From Nonomuraea guangzhouensis (GTDB lineage Bacteria > Actinomycetota > Actinomycetes > Streptosporangiales > Streptosporangiaceae), in NCBI RefSeq assembly GCF_019396345.1, contig NZ_JAHKRM010000007.1:62001-126000 (forward strand): a DNA stretch of 64,000 nt, given 5' to 3'. This document shows positions 35,195-44,682 of the stretch, piece by piece. The position numbers and the translations under genes are program-made. A model generated the notes under the pieces. The model saw only the letters and a program-made list of their open reading frames with translations, did not search any database and was not told the origin of the DNA. Position 1 is the first letter of the stretch. Each line of letters begins with the position of its first letter.

Positions 35195-38100
35195 GTGGAT
35201 GTACGTCTGTTCGGCCCGCTTGAGGTTGACTCCGGTGATGGCGTTCGGCTCGATCTCGGCACGCGCAAGCAGCGGGCCGTGTTCGCCGTGCTGTCCCTGT
35301 CGCCGGGGCGCGTGGTACCGCTCGACCGGCTGATCGAGGAGCTGTGGGCCGGGGAGGCGCCGGCCAAGGCGACGGCGACCCTCCAGGCGTACGTCTCCCA
35401 CCTGCGCCGGGTGCTGGAACCCGGCAGGAAGCCGCGCACCCCGCCCCGGCTGCTGCTGACCCGCGAGCCCGGTTATCTGCTCGACATCGTGCCCGGACAG
35501 GTCGACGCGGGCCGCTTCGCCGCGTTGGCCGAGGACGGGCGGCGCGTGCTGAGGGGCGGCAGGTACGCCGAGGCGCTGGAGGTGCTCGACCGGGGACTCG
35601 GGCTGTGGCGGGGGACGCTGCTGGGGGAGTTCGCCGACCTGGACTTCGCGCGGCGGGCCGTACACCGGCTGGAGGAGCTGCGGCTGGGCGCGGCCGAGGA
35701 CCGGTTCGAGGCGCGGCTGGCGCTCGGCGAGGCCGGGCTGCCGGACCTGGAGGCGCTGGTCGAGGCGCATCCCTACCGGGAGCGGGCGTGGGGGCTGCTG
35801 GTGCTGGCGCTCTACCGCGCGGGCCGGCAGGCGGACGCGCTCGGGGCGCTGCGCCGGGTGCGGTCGCTGCTGGCCGGCGAGTTAGGGATCGAGCCGGGGC
35901 CGGAGCTGAAGCGGCTGGAGCAGGCGGTGTTCGACCAGTCGCCCGACCTGATGACCCTCACCGCACCCGGCCTCACCGCCCCGACCGCCTTCACCACCCC
36001 GGCACCCGACTCATGGGGCGCCGCCCCTCGAACCGGTACATCGGCGGACGGGCCGTTCACCGGCGACGGAACAAAGGCGGCCGGTGAGTCGCTCGTCGCG
36101 CGGGACGATCAGCTGCGGCTGGTCGAGGAGCTGCTGGCCGACGCCCGCCGGGGGAGGGGCGGCCTGTTGCTGGTGACCGGCGAGGCGGGCATCGGCAAGA
36201 CCAGCCTGGCGCGGGCCGCCGCCGAGGTGGCCGGCGCGCGGGGCTTCCAGACGGCCTGGGGACGCTGCCTGGACGGCGAGACGGCCCCGTCCTTCTGGCC
36301 CTGGACCCAGGCGGGGCTGATCCCCGCGCAACCGCAGGCCGAGCTGTTCGACCTGTACGACGGCGTGGTGTCGCGGCTGCGCGGCGGCCCGCTCCTGCTG
36401 GTGCTGGAGGACGTGCACTGGGCCGACGTCTCGTCGCTGAAGCTGCTCGGCCACGTCGCCGGTGAGCTCGCCCGTACGTCCGCGCTCGTCGTCGTCACGC
36501 TCCGGCCCGAGCCGGGCGAACACCCCGAGCAACTGCGCGAGACCCTGGGCGCGCTGGCGCGGGAGAGCCACCGGGTGCCGCTGGCCCCGTTCGACGCCGG
36601 CGAGGTGCTCGACTACCTGCGCCTGCGCCAGGTGAACGCGGATCCGGTCGCGATGCTCGACCGGTCGGGCGGTAACCCGTTCTACCTGACGGAGCTGCTC
36701 CGCCTGCCGGAGAACGAGCGCGACCTGGTCCCGGCCGGCGCCCGCGACGTCATCGACCGGCGGCTCGCCCGGCTGCCCGCCGCCACGCAGGACCTGCTCA
36801 GAGCCGCCGCGGTGGCAGGCCGGGAGGTGACGCTCGACCTGCTGGCCGCGCTGACCGAACGGCCGGTAGAGGACGTCATGGCCCTGGCCGAGCCGGCCTT
36901 GGCCGTCGGCCTGCTCACCGAAACGACCGCGCCCGCCGCTCTGGCCGCCGGCGAACGGACCGGAACCGCTCAGGACGCTGCCGACTACCGCTTCCCGCAC
37001 GCCCTGGTACGGCAGGCGCTCGACGCCGGACTCACCCAGCTGGCCAGGGCCCGCCTGCACCTGCGGGCCGGCACGTACCTGGAGACCGTCCCCGGCACCG
37101 ACCACGCGCTGCTCGCCCGCCACTTCGCCGCGGCCGCGAAGCTGGGCGGCGCGGACCGGGCGGTGGCCTACGCCGTCGCCGCGGCCCGGGAGGCGGTCGC
37201 CCGTCACGGCTACACCGAGTCGGTCGCGTTCTGGGAGCTGGCGGTCGCGCACCTGCCGCCCGGCGACTCGGCCGACCGCTGCCACCTGCTGACCGAGCTC
37301 GGCCAGGCCCGACGTACCGTGGGCGACGCCGACGGCGCCCTGCACTACCTGACGGAGGCGATCGCGGCGGCCAAGCGGCTCGGTCATCGCGACGCGCTGG
37401 TGACGGCGGTCTCGGCGTTCGGCGGCCTGTCGGTATGGAACTGGCGGCCGTACGGCGTGGTGGATGAGCAGATGGTGTCGGTCCTGGAGGACCTGCTGGC
37501 GGGCCCGCTCGACGATCACGCCCGGGCCACGCTGCTGGGTACGCTCGGCGTCGAGCTCCACTACGGCCCCCGCCGCGCCGAGGGCGAGCTGCTCGCCGCG
37601 GACGCCGTGGAGCTGGCCCGCGCGCTGGGCGACCCGGCGCTGCTGGCCAGGACGCTGAACAACTACCTGATCGCCGGGTTCGTCATGGGCAACAACCCCG
37701 CCCGGCTGCGCGCCGCCGACGAGATGCTGGCCATTCCGGGGCTGACCAGGGAGGCCCGGCTGGTAGCCGGCGGCCTGCGGATGGCCTGCCTGCTCCGCGC
37801 GGGAGACCTGGCCGAGTGGGAGCGCGAGCTCGCCCGCTGCGAGCGGGTCCTCGAGGAGGCGCGCCGCCCCGAGCTGGAAGCCATGGTCCGGGTCGCACAG
37901 ACGGGCGGACACACCCTGCACGGTCGCTGGGCCGAGGCGGAGGCGCTGGTCGCCGCCTTCCCCGACCTCAAGTACGCCGCCAGCCCATGGGGCGCGGAGG
38001 CCCGCAGACTGACCACCCTCTACACCTGCCGGCGCGGCCAGGGCCGGGTGGCCGAGATCGTCGACGACCTCATCGCCGCGAGCGACCTGCCGCAGATGGT

Positions 38101-38476
38101 CCCGATGCGGCCGCTCGCCGTTCTGGCCGCCCTCGACGTGGGCAAGGAGGAACTGGCCAGGGCGCTGATCGCGCGGTGGGGCACGGAGCCGCGCGACGAC
38201 TGGTCGGGGGACTTCCTGTTCCCGATCTGGGGCCTCATCGCCGCCCGGCTCGGCACGCCGGACCCGGAAGAGCTGTACGAGCGGCTGCTGCCGGTGGCCG
38301 ACCAGCTCATCGTCATGGGCATGGGCAGCGGCGCCTGGGGCTCGATCCGCGACGTCCTCGCGGCGCTGGCCGCACGGCTGGGCCGTACCGGGGAGGCGGA
38401 GGAGCACCGGCGGGTGGCGATCGCCACGTACCGGCGGCTCGGCCTGGCCTTCTGGGAGGCCGGGAGCCTGACCTGA
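35195..38476 (+). CDS. Large SARP/AfsR-type regulator with BTAD and ATPase domains
   Basis: A regulator of about 1,090 residues. The OmpR-like DNA-binding domain covers residues 1-95, the BTAD helical domain 100-245, followed by a Pro/Thr-rich linker and an AAA/NACHT-like ATPase with GEAGIGKTSLA (Walker A near 335) and LLLVLEDVHWAD (Walker B). The C-terminal 500 residues are TPR-like helical repeats. GTG 35195 was preferred over TTG 35186 because VDVRLFGPLEV is the normal start. Such proteins activate secondary metabolism; the nearest candidate target is the divergent flavin oxidoreductase. Confidence 0.9.
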   Translation: MDVRLFGPLEVDSGDGVRLDLGTRKQRAVFAVLSLSPGRVVPLDRLIEELWAGEAPAKATATLQAYVSHLRRVLEPGRKPRTPPRLLLTREPGYLLDIVPGQVDAGRFAALAEDGRRVLRGGRYAEALEVLDRGLGLWRGTLLGEFADLDFARRAVHRLEELRLGAAEDRFEARLALGEAGLPDLEALVEAHPYRERAWGLLVLALYRAGRQADALGALRRVRSLLAGELGIEPGPELKRLEQAVFDQSPDLMTLTAPGLTAPTAFTTPAPDSWGAAPRTGTSADGPFTGDGTKAAGESLVARDDQLRLVEELLADARRGRGGLLLVTGEAGIGKTSLARAAAEVAGARGFQTAWGRCLDGETAPSFWPWTQAGLIPAQPQAELFDLYDGVVSRLRGGPLLLVLEDVHWADVSSLKLLGHVAGELARTSALVVVTLRPEPGEHPEQLRETLGALARESHRVPLAPFDAGEVLDYLRLRQVNADPVAMLDRSGGNPFYLTELLRLPENERDLVPAGARDVIDRRLARLPAATQDLLRAAAVAGREVTLDLLAALTERPVEDVMALAEPALAVGLLTETTAPAALAAGERTGTAQDAADYRFPHALVRQALDAGLTQLARARLHLRAGTYLETVPGTDHALLARHFAAAAKLGGADRAVAYAVAAAREAVARHGYTESVAFWELAVAHLPPGDSADRCHLLTELGQARRTVGDADGALHYLTEAIAAAKRLGHRDALVTAVSAFGGLSVWNWRPYGVVDEQMVSVLEDLLAGPLDDHARATLLGTLGVELHYGPRRAEGELLAADAVELARALGDPALLARTLNNYLIAGFVMGNNPARLRAADEMLAIPGLTREARLVAGGLRMACLLRAGDLAEWERELARCERVLEEARRPELEAMVRVAQTGGHTLHGRWAEAEALVAAFPDLKYAASPWGAEARRLTTLYTCRRGQGRVAEIVDDLIAASDLPQMVPMRPLAVLAALDVGKEELARALIARWGTEPRDDWSGDFLFPIWGLIAARLGTPDPEELYERLLPVADQLIVMGMGSGAWGSIRDVLAALAARLGRTGEAEEHRRVAIATYRRLGLAFWEAGSLT

Positions 38477-38507
38477 TCTTGTCGGTGGCGCCACGTATCG
38501 TGAGGCC

Positions 38508-39665
38508 ATGCCTGACATCGAGGTCGCCGGGCGCGACGTGCGCATCACCAGCCCCGACAAGGTCGTGTTCCCCGGCAGCGGGCACACCAAGCTCGACCTG
38601 ATCCGCTATTACCAGGCGGTCGGCGAGGGCGCGCTGCGCGGCGTTCAGGGGCGGCCGATGGTGCTCAAGCGGTTCGTGCACGGCATCGAGGAGGAGGCGT
38701 TCTTCCAGAAGCGCGCCCCGGCCAAGCGGCCCGACTGGGTCGAGGTGGCCGAGCTGCGCTACCGCTCCGGGCGCAGCGCCGAGGAGGTCGTCGCGACCGA
38801 GCTGGCGCACGTCGTGTGGGCGGTCAACCTGGGGTGCGTCGACCTCAACCCGCACCCGGTGCGGGCCGCCGACCTGGCCCACCCCGACGAGCTGCGCATC
38901 GACCTCGATCCGGTGCCGGGCGTGCGGTGGGGCGACGTGCTGCGCACGGCGCAGGTCTCCCGCGAGGTGCTGGCCGACCACGGCCTGACCGCCTGGCCGA
39001 AGACGTCGGGATCGCGGGGCTTCCATGTCTACGCCCGCATCGAGCCGCGCTGGACGTTCGCCGAGGTGCGCCGGGCGGCCGAGGCGGTGGCCCGCGAGGT
39101 CGAGCGGCGTGCCCCAGAGGTGGCCACCAGCCGGTGGTGGAAGGAGCAGCGGCACGGCGTGTTCGTCGACTACAACCAGAACGCCTACGACCGCACGGTC
39201 GCCTCCGCCTACTCGGTCAGGCCGGTCGCCGACGCCCGCGTCTCCACGCCGCTGACCTGGGACGAGGTGCCGGGCTGCCGGCCGGGCGACCACACGATCG
39301 ACACGGTGCCCAAGCGGTTCGCCGAGCTCGGTGACCCGTGGGCGGACATGGACCTGCACGTGGGCGGCCTGGAGTCGCTGCTGGAGCTGGCCGAGTCGCA
39401 GGGGCCCGTCCCCGAGCGCGAAGACCTGCCCGTCGTCGAGATCGCCAGGGCGCAGCACAAGGAGGAGGCGCAGGCGGGGTTCGAGCGGTGGAAGGCCCGG
39501 CATCCCGAGGTGGCCGCCTGTCTCGAGCCTGCTGACGTGCTGGTCGACGGCATGCGCGGGCGCAGCAGTGTGTGGTACCGCATCCGGGTCAACCTCCAGC
39601 ACGTCCCGGAGGCCCAGCGGCCCGGTCAGGAGCCGCTGGAGGTCGACTACGACCCCTGGACCTAG
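38508..39665 (+). CDS. Stand-alone LigD-type primase-polymerase domain
   Basis: A 385-residue archaeo-eukaryotic primase-like polymerase as found in LigD, used to fill or extend ends during non-homologous end joining. RIDLDPVPG holds the catalytic Asp pair (near residues 140-142), PKTSGSRGFHVY the primer/nucleotide-binding Ser and His, and RHGVFVDYNQNAYDRTVASA the conserved polymerase block. There is no ligase or phosphoesterase domain and no Ku gene in the window. The C-terminal 70 residues are an extension beyond the core. Confidence 0.92.
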   Translation: MPDIEVAGRDVRITSPDKVVFPGSGHTKLDLIRYYQAVGEGALRGVQGRPMVLKRFVHGIEEEAFFQKRAPAKRPDWVEVAELRYRSGRSAEEVVATELAHVVWAVNLGCVDLNPHPVRAADLAHPDELRIDLDPVPGVRWGDVLRTAQVSREVLADHGLTAWPKTSGSRGFHVYARIEPRWTFAEVRRAAEAVAREVERRAPEVATSRWWKEQRHGVFVDYNQNAYDRTVASAYSVRPVADARVSTPLTWDEVPGCRPGDHTIDTVPKRFAELGDPWADMDLHVGGLESLLELAESQGPVPEREDLPVVEIARAQHKEEAQAGFERWKARHPEVAACLEPADVLVDGMRGRSSVWYRIRVNLQHVPEAQRPGQEPLEVDYDPWT

Positions 39666-39669
39666 CCGA

Positions 39670-40566
39670 TCAGAGGCGGGTCGGGCGTTCGTAGCCCTCG
39701 TCGCCGCCGTAGACGTGCGAGTTCGGGTCGAGGTCCGGCTGGGTGGCCGGGCTGGTCGGCGAGGCGGTGTGCTCGATGGCGAAGTCGTCCGACGGCTCGG
39801 GCGGCTCGGGGAAGAGGTGCTCGCGCCAGCTGATCCGCCCCAGCGGCGTGGCGTCCGTGACGTGCCAGCCGGCCCGCTGGGCTGCCCACCTGCCGCCCGG
39901 ATAGCGCATCGGCAGCAGCAGGCGGTGCAGGTGCCTGGCGCGCAGCCAGGTCCTGATCACCTCCTCCATACCGATGATCTCGGGCCCCCCATACTCGATC
40001 ACGCCCCGCTCGGGACCCGCGGCGACCAGGTCGATCAGGCACGCGGCGACCTCGGAGGTGCAGACCGGCTGCCACGGGATCGAGCGGTCCAGCGGGATCG
40101 CGGGGTAGGCGGCCAGCTCCTGGAGCAGCACCTCCAGGTGCTGGTGGAACGTCGTGGAGCGGAGGATCGTCCAGCCGATCCCGCTCTCCCTGACCAGCCG
40201 CTCGGCTTCGAGCTTGTCCTCCAGGTAGCCGGTCGCGGCCTGGTCGGCGCCGACGATCGAGACGTACACCAGGTGGGGCACGCCGGCCTCCCCGGCCGCG
40301 TCGAGCAGCCACCTGGTGCCCGCGAGATCCACCGAATCGGGCCGGTGGCCCTTGCGGGCGAGGGTGGCGAGGTGGATGATCGCATCGACGCCCCGCACGG
40401 CGCCGTGCACGCCTTTACCCCAGGCCAGGTCACCCCACACCCATTCGACGTCCTGGCCTGGGTGCGATGCGCGGCTGAACGCCCGCACCTCATGCCCTGT
40501 TCTGACGAATGCGGGCACCACGGCTCTGCCCAGCGTGCCGGTTGCCCCCGTGACCAGAATGTGCAT
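39670..40566 (-). CDS. NmrA-like/atypical SDR NAD(P)-binding protein
   Basis: A 298-residue Rossmann protein with the atypical SDR motif TGATGTLG (residues 6-13), DAIIHLATLA and VYVSIVGAD without a YxxxK catalytic pair of the classical kind. Family members are NAD(P)H sensors or nucleotide-sugar-type reductases. The C-terminal 30 residues are Pro/Asp-rich. It is convergent with the polymerase gene (4 bp between stops). Function unknown. Confidence 0.85.
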   Translation of the reverse strand: MHILVTGATGTLGRAVVPAFVRTGHEVRAFSRASHPGQDVEWVWGDLAWGKGVHGAVRGVDAIIHLATLARKGHRPDSVDLAGTRWLLDAAGEAGVPHLVYVSIVGADQAATGYLEDKLEAERLVRESGIGWTILRSTTFHQHLEVLLQELAAYPAIPLDRSIPWQPVCTSEVAACLIDLVAAGPERGVIEYGGPEIIGMEEVIRTWLRARHLHRLLLPMRYPGGRWAAQRAGWHVTDATPLGRISWREHLFPEPPEPSDDFAIEHTASPTSPATQPDLDPNSHVYGGDEGYERPTRL

Positions 40567-40658
40567 TCCCCGCCCATACCCTCAGCCTGCGAATTCTCCC
40601 GAATTGACAACGAAATTCATCGCATGCTTAGTCAAAGGGTTTGTATCCGCCGCCTTGT

Positions 40659-41528
40659 TCAAAGACCGGATTCTGCGGCTCGGCGACCGGCCAGGTGCTC
40701 CTCGATGCGCTCGGTGCCCCACCAGCCGTTCGCCAGCACGATCCGATAGCGGCGGGCGATCGTCTCGCCGCGCGCCAGCTCGAACTCCCGGTGGAACGCC
40801 CACGACGGGTTGACGGCGGCGAACGGGCCGCTGCGCACGAACCAGTGCGACTCCGGCCCCGGCTCCGGCACGAACACCAGCGTGGACGACCGGTCCACCT
40901 CGTCGTGCCGCCCCTGGAAGGCCAGCCAGCGGGCCCGCTGGCCCATCATCTCCTCGCCGCCGAGCCCGTCGGGGCCGAGGATCTCGCCGCCGGTGAACGC
41001 GCGCGGGCCGCGCCAGAACAGGCCGCTGTAGCCGGCGAGGGGCCGGCCGTGCGTGGTGGGGCTGCCGAAGCGCAGCGGCTCGTCGCGCAGGCCGGTGATC
41101 GTCGTGTGCCAGACCAGCTCCCAGGAGCCGTTCGCCGGATCGACCGCCTCGATGGTGAGCTCGCGCCGCTCCTCCACCCAGGGCTCGCCCCGCGAGCTGC
41201 GCCAGGTCAGCTGCCCCGACAGGCCGTCCTGGCGGACGTCCAGGGTGTCGTGGCGCATCGTGCCGTTGTTGTCCAGGTCGATGTAGCGCTGCTCTTCGCG
41301 GACGTACGTGCCGCCGCCCCAGAAGTTCTGGCCGGAGACGTGGGACGCGGTCAGTTGCAGGCCCTTGTGCCAGCGGTGGTCGTGCGGCCGGTAGGAGGTC
41401 ACCACGTCACCGGCCAGCGTACGGAGCGGGTGGATGTACGGCTTGGGCGCCTCGAACGGCTGCGGGTCGGGCTCGTGGACGTAGCGCATCAGCTCAACGC
41501 CGTGCGCCTCGAAGGTGATCGCGGTCAT
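40659..41528 (-). CDS. DUF6807 (PmoA-like) family protein
   Basis: A 289-residue beta-sandwich protein of the PmoA/DUF6807 family, seen next to sugar dehydrogenases. Conserved blocks include KPYIHPLRTLAGDVVTSYRP, DHRWHKGL (His-rich) and FWRGPRAFTGG. Its start overlaps the upstream Gfo/Idh gene stop by 4 bp (ATGA), so the two are coupled. A role in carbohydrate breakdown is inferred from context; no biochemical activity is established here. Confidence 0.82.
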   Translation of the reverse strand: MTAITFEAHGVELMRYVHEPDPQPFEAPKPYIHPLRTLAGDVVTSYRPHDHRWHKGLQLTASHVSGQNFWGGGTYVREEQRYIDLDNNGTMRHDTLDVRQDGLSGQLTWRSSRGEPWVEERRELTIEAVDPANGSWELVWHTTITGLRDEPLRFGSPTTHGRPLAGYSGLFWRGPRAFTGGEILGPDGLGGEEMMGQRARWLAFQGRHDEVDRSSTLVFVPEPGPESHWFVRSGPFAAVNPSWAFHREFELARGETIARRYRIVLANGWWGTERIEEHLAGRRAAESGL

Positions 41529-42607
41529 GAGGGGCTCCAGCCGGGGGTGTCGCCGTGCAGGCTGCGGTAGAAGGGATCGCCGGGGCCCACCTCGCCCGCG
41601 CGTACGGTGCCGCCGGTCAGCGCCGCCTTGTACATGGCGGTGATCAGCTCCAGCGACCGGCGCCCGTCCCGCCCGCTGGCCCGGGGCCGCCGGCCGGCCC
41701 GCCGGTCCGCGACCAGGTCGCGTAGCTGCTTCAGGTGAGAGGTGGGCACGTCCTCGGCGGGGGGCCAGTCGATCTCGCCGGCGTGCTCGGCCGGGGTGCA
41801 GGTCCAGTCGTCGTTGGCGTAGCCGTACAGGTGGGTCAGCTCCAGCGTGGCGTCGGCGAGGTCGATGCGCAGGTGGCTGACCTGCCGCGGCGACAGGACG
41901 CTGTTGACCACCGTGGCCAGGGCGCCCGACTCGAAGCGGACCAGCGCGGTCGTGACGTCGTCGGTCTCGACGTCCCGCGCCAGCCTGGCCGCCATGGCGC
42001 GTACCTCGCTCCACTCGCCGAGCAGCTCCAGCAGCAGGTCGATCTGGTGGATGCCGTGGCCCATGGCGGGTCCGCCGCCCTCGGTCTCCCAGCGCCCGCG
42101 CCAGGGCACGGCGTAGTAGGCGTCGTCGCGGAACCAGGTGGTCTGGCAGTGCGCGACGTACGGGGCGCCGAGCGCGCCTTTGGCGATCAGCTGCCGCAGG
42201 TGCTGCGCGCCGGAGCCGAACCGCTGCTGGAACACGATCGCCGCGTACGGCCCGCCCTCCTGCTCGGCCGCGGTCATGGCGTCGTACTCGGCCAGCGACA
42301 GGCACGGCGGCTTCTCGCACCACACCCACGCGCCCGCGCGCAGCGCGGCCGCCACCTGGGCGGCGTGCAGCGAGGGCGGGCTGCAGACGGCGACCAGGTC
42401 GGGGCGTACCTCGGCGAGCATGCCTTCGAGATCGTCCGAGGCGTACGCCAGGCCGAACCGGTCGGCGAACGCCTGGGCCAGCTCGGCGGTCGCGTCCACG
42501 ACGGCGACCACCTCGATCTCGTCAGGCAGCGCCTGGAACGCGGGCATATGTGCGAAGCTCGCGATCGCGCCACCGCCGACGACGGCGACGCGGAGGGGGG
42601 ACGGCAC
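41525..42607 (-). CDS. Gfo/Idh/MocA-family oxidoreductase
   Basis: A 360-residue NAD(P)-dependent sugar or inositol dehydrogenase-like protein. VAVVGGGAIASFAHMPAF is the Rossmann loop, CEKPPCLSLAEYD contains the conserved EKP catalytic Lys, and GIHQIDLLLELLG the His of the active site. The GTG at 42605-42607 was chosen for its AAAGGAGG site; the longer frame upstream has no family similarity. A LacI-type operator overlaps the leader. With the DUF6807 gene it forms a sugar-catabolic operon. Confidence 0.9.
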   Translation of the reverse strand: MPSPLRVAVVGGGAIASFAHMPAFQALPDEIEVVAVVDATAELAQAFADRFGLAYASDDLEGMLAEVRPDLVAVCSPPSLHAAQVAAALRAGAWVWCEKPPCLSLAEYDAMTAAEQEGGPYAAIVFQQRFGSGAQHLRQLIAKGALGAPYVAHCQTTWFRDDAYYAVPWRGRWETEGGGPAMGHGIHQIDLLLELLGEWSEVRAMAARLARDVETDDVTTALVRFESGALATVVNSVLSPRQVSHLRIDLADATLELTHLYGYANDDWTCTPAEHAGEIDWPPAEDVPTSHLKQLRDLVADRRAGRRPRASGRDGRRSLELITAMYKAALTGGTVRAGEVGPGDPFYRSLHGDTPGWSPS

Positions 42608-42619
42608 GGACTGCCTCCT

Positions 42620-42638
42620 TTGGAAAGCGCTTACCGAA
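42620..42638. promoter_or_regulatory. LacI/GalR-type operator
   Basis: TTGGAAAGCGCTTACCGAA contains the AAGCGCTT core of LacI-family operators with nearly symmetrical flanks. It lies 12 bp before the Gfo/Idh start, where a bound repressor would block transcription. No LacI gene is in the window. Confidence 0.65.
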
Positions 42639-42673
42639 GCACGGTATGGTGCCGGGGCACGCTGGGGCAAGTG

Positions 42674-43429
42674 CTACGCCGCCGCCGCGCAGGCCCTGCC
42701 GATCCCGTTCGCGGCGTTCAGCAGGGGCTCGACAAGCCGGGGGAGCTCGCGGGCGCGCCTGGCGGCCAGCACGATGCCGAGCGCCGCGATGGGCCGGCCG
42801 CCGACCAGGATCGGGGCCGCGGCCGAGCAGGAGCCGAGCGTCATCTCCTCGTACGTCAGCGCATACCCCTGAGCGCGTACGGTGGCCAGCTCGCGGGCCA
42901 GCCGTCCCGGCTCGGTGATCGTGTGCGGGGTCGGCCGTTCGAGCACGCGGTCCAGGTAGGAGCGGACGAACCAGTCGGGCTCGAAGGCGAGCAGGGCCTT
43001 GCCGACGCCCGTCGGATGCATGGGCAGCCGCCCGCCCGTCCTGGACACGATCGGCACGGCCCGCCGGCCGGCCACCTTGTCCACGTACAGGACCTCCAGA
43101 CCGTCGCGGACGGCCAGGTGCACGTTCTCGCCGGTGCTCGCGAACAGCTCCTGCAACCAGGGATGGGCCAGGTCCTGGAGCTTGGCGGGCGCGAGCTGGC
43201 CGAGCTCCCACAGCCGCAGCCCGATGCGGAGCCGCCCGTCGGGCGCGCGGCTCAGCGCCTGCCACTCCTCCAGCTCGCCGACCAGCCGGTGCACCGTGCT
43301 CAGGGGCACGCCGCTGCGCCTGGCCAGGTCGGTCAGCGTGAGCTGTGGGTGTCCGGCGTCGAACGCGCCCAGGATGGCGAGCACCTTGGACGTCACCGTG
43401 CGCCCCGCCTCGCGGGATCCGCCTGCCAT
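42674..43429 (-). CDS. IclR-family regulator of the pob/pca operon
   Basis: A 251-residue one-component regulator. The N-terminal winged helix includes LTLTDLARRSGVPLSTVHRL; the C-terminal IclR effector domain has YVDKVAGRRAVPIVSRTGGR and LPMHPTGVGKALLAF. ATG 43427-43429 places the helix-turn-helix near residues 25-45 as usual. It is divergent from pobA with a 79-bp gap containing a palindrome; IclR proteins such as PobR and PcaU/PcaR control these pathways, so 4-hydroxybenzoate or protocatechuate is the likely ligand. Confidence 0.9.
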   Translation of the reverse strand: MAGGSREAGRTVTSKVLAILGAFDAGHPQLTLTDLARRSGVPLSTVHRLVGELEEWQALSRAPDGRLRIGLRLWELGQLAPAKLQDLAHPWLQELFASTGENVHLAVRDGLEVLYVDKVAGRRAVPIVSRTGGRLPMHPTGVGKALLAFEPDWFVRSYLDRVLERPTPHTITEPGRLARELATVRAQGYALTYEEMTLGSCSAAAPILVGGRPIAALGIVLAARRARELPRLVEPLLNAANGIGRACAAAA

Positions 43430-43448
43430 GCCGCAATCCTGCACAATT

Positions 43449-43465
43449 CTTCCGCTGAGTGGAAG
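43449..43465. promoter_or_regulatory. Palindromic candidate IclR operator
   Basis: CTTCCGCTGAGTGGAAG is an imperfect 17-bp palindrome in the middle of the IclR-pobA gap. It sits just upstream of a GATAAT -10-like element at 43476-43481 in front of pobA, so binding there could control both genes. Confidence 0.55.
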
Positions 43466-43508
43466 GGGTAGCTCGGATAATCGGCCGCCTAAGCGGGATG
43501 CTTCCGTC

Positions 43509-44663
43509 ATGCGTACTCAGGTAGGGATCATCGGGGCGGGCCCCGCCGGCTTGCTCCTGTCCCATCTGCTCCACCTGCGCGGCATCTCCTCGGTGGTGCT
43601 GGAGCGACGCAGCCGCGATTACGTGGAGCGCCGCGTACGCGCCGGCGTGCTGGAGCAGGGGACGGTCGACACGCTGGTCGAGGCCGGCGTAGGTGCGCGG
43701 CTGCTGCGCGAGGGCCTGCCGCACCAGGGCATCGAGCTCAGGTACGGCGGGCAGAGCCACCGCGTCGCCTTCGAGAAGCTGGTGCCCGGCCGGTCCATCA
43801 CCGTGTACGGCCAGCAGGAAGTAGTCAAGGACCTGATCGCCGCCAGGCTGGCGGCGGGCGGCGACGTGCGGTTCGAGATCGAGGACGTGGCCGCGCACTC
43901 GCTGGAGGCCGCGCCGTACCTGACGTTCGGCGGCGAACGGCTCGACTGCGACGTGATCGCCGGTTGCGACGGCTTCCACGGCGTGTCCAGGCCGTCGATC
44001 CCGCCGGGCGTTCTGCAGGTGTTCGAACGGGACTATCCCTTCGCCTGGCTCGGCATCCTGGCCAGGGTGGCGCCCTCGTCCGAGGAGCTCATCTACGCCA
44101 GGACCGAACGCGGCTTCGCGCTGCACAGCATGCGCTCGCCCACGGTCAGCCGCTTCTACCTCCAGGTCCCGCCCGACGCCGACGTGGACGAGTGGCCCGA
44201 CGAGCGGATCTGGGCCGAACTGAAGGCACGGCTGGAGACCGTCCCCGGCTTCACGCTGGAGACCGGCGAGATCTTCGAGAAGGGCGTCACGCCGATGCGC
44301 GCCTTCGTCGCCGAGCCCATGCAGTACGGCCGGCTCTACCTCGCCGGCGACGCCGCCCACATCGTCCCGCCCACCGGAGCCAAGGGCCTGAACCTGGCCG
44401 TGGCCGACGTGCGGGTCCTGACCGAGGCGCTGGACCGGTTCTTCGCCACCGGCTCGGCCGATCTGCTCGACTCCTACTCCGAGTCCTGTCTGAAGCGGGT
44501 CTGGCGGGCTCAGCACTTCTCCTGGTGGATGACGACCCTGCTGCACACGTTCGACTCCGACGACGCTTACGGCAGGCGGCTGCAGCTGTCCTACCTGGAC
44601 TACGTGACCTCCTCCGAGGCGGCCGCGACGACGCTGGCGGAGAACTACGTGGGACTGCCATGA
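43509..44663 (+). CDS. pobA: 4-hydroxybenzoate 3-monooxygenase
   Basis: A 384-residue FAD-dependent hydroxylase converting 4-hydroxybenzoate to protocatechuate with NAD(P)H and oxygen. GIIGAGPAGLLLS is the FAD-binding loop, VRAGVLEQGTVD is the characteristic PobA block, DVIAGCDGFHG the second dinucleotide motif and LAGDAAHIVPPTGAKGLNLA the GD motif. Length is near the family norm (about 390). It opens an operon continued by pcaH 19 bp downstream. Confidence 0.95.
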   Translation: MRTQVGIIGAGPAGLLLSHLLHLRGISSVVLERRSRDYVERRVRAGVLEQGTVDTLVEAGVGARLLREGLPHQGIELRYGGQSHRVAFEKLVPGRSITVYGQQEVVKDLIAARLAAGGDVRFEIEDVAAHSLEAAPYLTFGGERLDCDVIAGCDGFHGVSRPSIPPGVLQVFERDYPFAWLGILARVAPSSEELIYARTERGFALHSMRSPTVSRFYLQVPPDADVDEWPDERIWAELKARLETVPGFTLETGEIFEKGVTPMRAFVAEPMQYGRLYLAGDAAHIVPPTGAKGLNLAVADVRVLTEALDRFFATGSADLLDSYSESCLKRVWRAQHFSWWMTTLLHTFDSDDAYGRRLQLSYLDYVTSSEAAATTLAENYVGLP

Positions 44664-44682
44664 TCAACTTCGAAGGACGGCC

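Noticed and set aside
36011..38590. 859-codon antisense frame over the SARP gene
   Set aside because: The sense strand encodes clear BTAD and ATPase motifs; the antisense product is low-complexity and typical of GC-rich shadow frames.
40604..40633. TTGACA-containing promoter reading rightward
   Set aside because: No plus-strand gene follows; the element has no matching -10 and is probably chance or part of the leftward promoter.
42522..44546. 674-codon antisense frame across IclR and pobA
   Set aside because: It runs over two genes with unambiguous domains and has no recognisable motif of its own.
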